From contig CALATN010000107.1 of NCBI GenBank assembly GCA_937891895.1, positions 1-6,525 on the forward strand: a DNA stretch of 6,525 nt, in the 5' to 3' direction. A program made the translations under genes and the position numbers. Positions 5,293 to 6,525 of this stretch are shown piece by piece (positions within the stretch are counted from its first letter, which is position 1; each line of letters opens with the position of its first letter). The notes below the pieces were generated by a model, which saw only the letters and a program-made list of their open reading frames with translations, ran no database searches and was not told where the DNA came from. The DNA comes from an uncultured Clostridia bacterium. Lineage in GTDB: Bacteria; Bacillota; Clostridia; Oscillospirales; Ruminococcaceae.

Positions 5293-6000
5293 TCAACCTT
5301 CCATTTCGTATAGTATATCTTCACCAGCCGGTTCAAAACCGATTGATTCGTAAAAAGATTTTCTATGGTCTAACGCCCATAAATATACTTCACAACCTTC
5401 AGATATATATTTTTGTGCAAGAAAATACAGCAATCTTCTTGCAGTCCCCCTGCCCCTTGCAGCTTCAGCTGTTGCAATATGTGACAGGAAAACAAATCCA
5501 TTTATATTAAATTGCTGTGTAGCTGTAGTGCTGTCAAATAAATACAGATTTGCAATCTGATGTCGTATTCTATGGTTAATATCGACGTACCAGCTTTCAA
5601 AATCCCCCATATTCTCAAAGCTTTCTTTGAGTATTTCGTAGCACCTTTGTGTAAAGTTATTGACATTTACACAAAGGTTATTTACATTATTTTCACTTGC
5701 ACTCAAACGAAACAGCGTTCTATGATATTGCAAATAATCGCGTGTAAACTGTAAAGATGTTTTGCTTGACACTTCTATGGTTATTGGTTTTGCCATTTCA
5801 ATAAGCATTTCAAGCTCTGAAACATCAACATTTCCATCAATAACCATAGATGAGTTATAAATATGAACAACTCCCTCACCACAGGAATAGAATTTACAAA
5901 AATCATATTCTGCTCCATAGGCACGATAAGCTGCTAATATTTTGTATCCATAATAAGACTTTGTCACAAGCTCAGGTATGCGGTCATAAATCTGTTTCAT
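5293..6000 (-). CDS. GNAT-family N-acetyltransferase
   Basis: A 235-residue soluble protein with the acetyl-CoA-binding core of the GNAT fold in its C-terminal part: FVFLSHIATAEAARGRGTAR (residues 169-188), including the pyrophosphate-binding RGRGTA loop, then LYFLAQKYISEGCEVYLWAL and the late SFYESIGFEPAG motif (215-226) typical of the last strand. The N-terminal 100 or so residues are less familiar and may select the substrate, which I cannot identify. The chosen ATG at 6000 shares one base with the stop of the peptidase gene (TAATG), so translation is probably coupled; only a weak purine-rich site precedes it. A GTG at 6012 is in frame but lies within the upstream gene and has no better site. 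Two 13-bp inverted repeats lie inside the gene (separate entries). It sits in an operon between an M42 peptidase and ynbB, with no obvious shared pathway. Confidence 0.87.
   Translation of the reverse strand: MKQIYDRIPELVTKSYYGYKILAAYRAYGAEYDFCKFYSCGEGVVHIYNSSMVIDGNVDVSELEMLIEMAKPITIEVSSKTSLQFTRDYLQYHRTLFRLSASENNVNNLCVNVNNFTQRCYEILKESFENMGDFESWYVDINHRIRHQIANLYLFDSTTATQQFNINGFVFLSHIATAEAARGRGTARRLLYFLAQKYISEGCEVYLWALDHRKSFYESIGFEPAGEDILYEMEG
5643..5678. repeat. 13-bp perfect inverted repeat inside the GNAT gene (10-base spacer)
   Basis: Arms ACCTTTGTGTAAA (5643-5655) and its exact complement (5666-5678) flank a 10-base loop. In mRNA this would form a strong hairpin. It falls in the Asn/Val-rich stretch NNVNNLCVNVNNF that separates the N-terminal part from the GNAT core. 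No T run follows the hairpin on the minus strand, so it does not look like a terminator. Confidence 0.8.
5774..5850. repeat. 13-bp perfect inverted repeat inside the GNAT gene (51-base spacer)
   Basis: Arms TCTATGGTTATTG (5774-5786) and its exact complement (5838-5850) are separated by 51 bases in the 5' third of the GNAT gene. They encode parts of SSMVID and PITIEVSS in the protein. I see no function; it may be chance, but it is the second repeat of this length in the same 708-base gene. Confidence 0.65.
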
Positions 6001-6525
6001 TAAAGTGTACACATCTTTTCAATCATAAGCTTTGCAAGCTTTTCACAATCTTCAAGATCAGAAAGCTTAACAACACAGGATGGAGAATGAAGATATCGGC
6101 ATGGAGCAGAAATAGCTGTTGTACGTACTCCTCCACGTGAAATATGAATTGCGCCACTGTCATTTCCACCTGCAACCATTGTTTTTGTCTGCCAAGCTAT
6201 GCCCTGTTCCTTGGAAATTTCACGGGAAATGTTGTAAAGCTCTTTATCATAGATTGTAGAACGGTCCATGTGTGATACAACTGCGCCTTTTCCAAGTTCA
6301 CAACAACGCTTTTCACCGCTTGCAAGTGGTATATCAGCTGCTGTGGTTGCTTCAAGTACAAGTGCAAAATCAGGGTCAACAGTATAAGCGGCAGGACGTG
6401 CACCACGAAGCCCAACTTCTTCTTGAACAGAACATCCACAAATTACAGTATTAGGATGATCAATATTAGCTAATTCTTCGTTGATTTCTAAAGCCATTGC
6501 ACAACCAAATCTATCATCAATTGCT
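6000..6525 (-). CDS. M42-family metallopeptidase (glutamyl aminopeptidase-like), C-terminal part, open at right edge
   Basis: The 174 residues present are about the C-terminal half of an M42 peptidase, normally about 340-360 residues. These are cytoplasmic, usually dodecameric aminopeptidases with two metal ions that trim peptides. Seen in order: AIDDRFG at the window edge, the family DDR motif whose Asp bridges the metals; CSVQEEVGLRGA (38-49 of the fragment), with the catalytic and metal-binding Glu pair; EATTAADIP (62-70), where the family has an acidic metal ligand; GGNDSGAIHISRGGV; and PCRYLHSP near the end, with the His ligand. The first metal-binding His, expected earlier, lies outside the window. 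All visible ligands are intact, so an active enzyme is likely. It is the first gene of the operon visible here; its start and promoter lie beyond position 6525. Its stop TAA shares a base with the next start codon. Confidence 0.93.
   Translation of the reverse strand, partial: AIDDRFGCAMALEINEELANIDHPNTVICGCSVQEEVGLRGARPAAYTVDPDFALVLEATTAADIPLASGEKRCCELGKGAVVSHMDRSTIYDKELYNISREISKEQGIAWQTKTMVAGGNDSGAIHISRGGVRTTAISAPCRYLHSPSCVVKLSDLEDCEKLAKLMIEKMCTL

Noticed and set aside
5294..5296. TTG at 5296 as the ynbB start, giving a 4-base overlap with the GNAT gene
   Set aside because: The ribosome binding site GGAAGG directly abuts this TTG, leaving no spacing; ATG 5287 has a workable 9-base spacing.
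6010..6012. GTG at 6012 as the GNAT start
   Set aside because: It adds only four residues, lies inside the peptidase gene and lacks a good ribosome binding site; the TAATG-coupled ATG at 6000 is the simpler start.

Overview
The window looks like a piece of a low-to-moderate GC Clostridia genome, of the Ruminococcus/Oscillospirales kind. The pointers are near-consensus sigma-A promoters, AGGAG-type ribosome binding sites, a type III glutamine synthetase, a YnbB-type methionine gamma-lyase family protein and an M42 peptidase. Every gene I can support is on the minus strand, so transcription runs from high to low coordinates. There are no tRNAs, rRNAs, CRISPR arrays or transposases.

In transcription order: (1) 6525-3989 is a tight three-gene operon: an M42 aminopeptidase (3' half only), a GNAT acetyltransferase whose ATG overlaps the peptidase stop (TAATG), and a YnbB-like PLP enzyme starting 5 bases after the GNAT stop. 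(2) 3988-3863 is a dense regulatory region for glutamine synthetase: a TTGACA-17-TAAAAT promoter, a 21-bp perfect palindrome centred on the expected transcription start, and a leader with a hexaloop hairpin whose 3' arm is shared with an intrinsic terminator just before the ribosome binding site. (3) 3862-1757 is the type III glutamine synthetase, closed by a 12-bp terminator hairpin. (4) 1648-1193 is a NUDIX hydrolase with its own consensus promoter (TTGACA-17-TATAAT). (5) 1061-1 is an open reading frame that begins as serine hydroxymethyltransferase (GlyA) and, after about residue 190, becomes an internal part of the AddA helicase-nuclease, in frame to the window edge.

YnbB next to glutamine synthetase recalls the Bacillus subtilis ynbB-glnR-glnA order, but here no glnR lies between them and the synthetase is type III. 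The leader suggests control by transcription attenuation instead, with features that fit an ANTAR-type antiterminator target, although only one convincing hexaloop hairpin is seen.

The two items most worth checking are this glutamine synthetase leader and the GlyA/AddA chimera. The chimera has a sharp codon-use change at the join and is more likely an assembly misjoin than a real fusion. I see no wholly new multi-gene system in the window.
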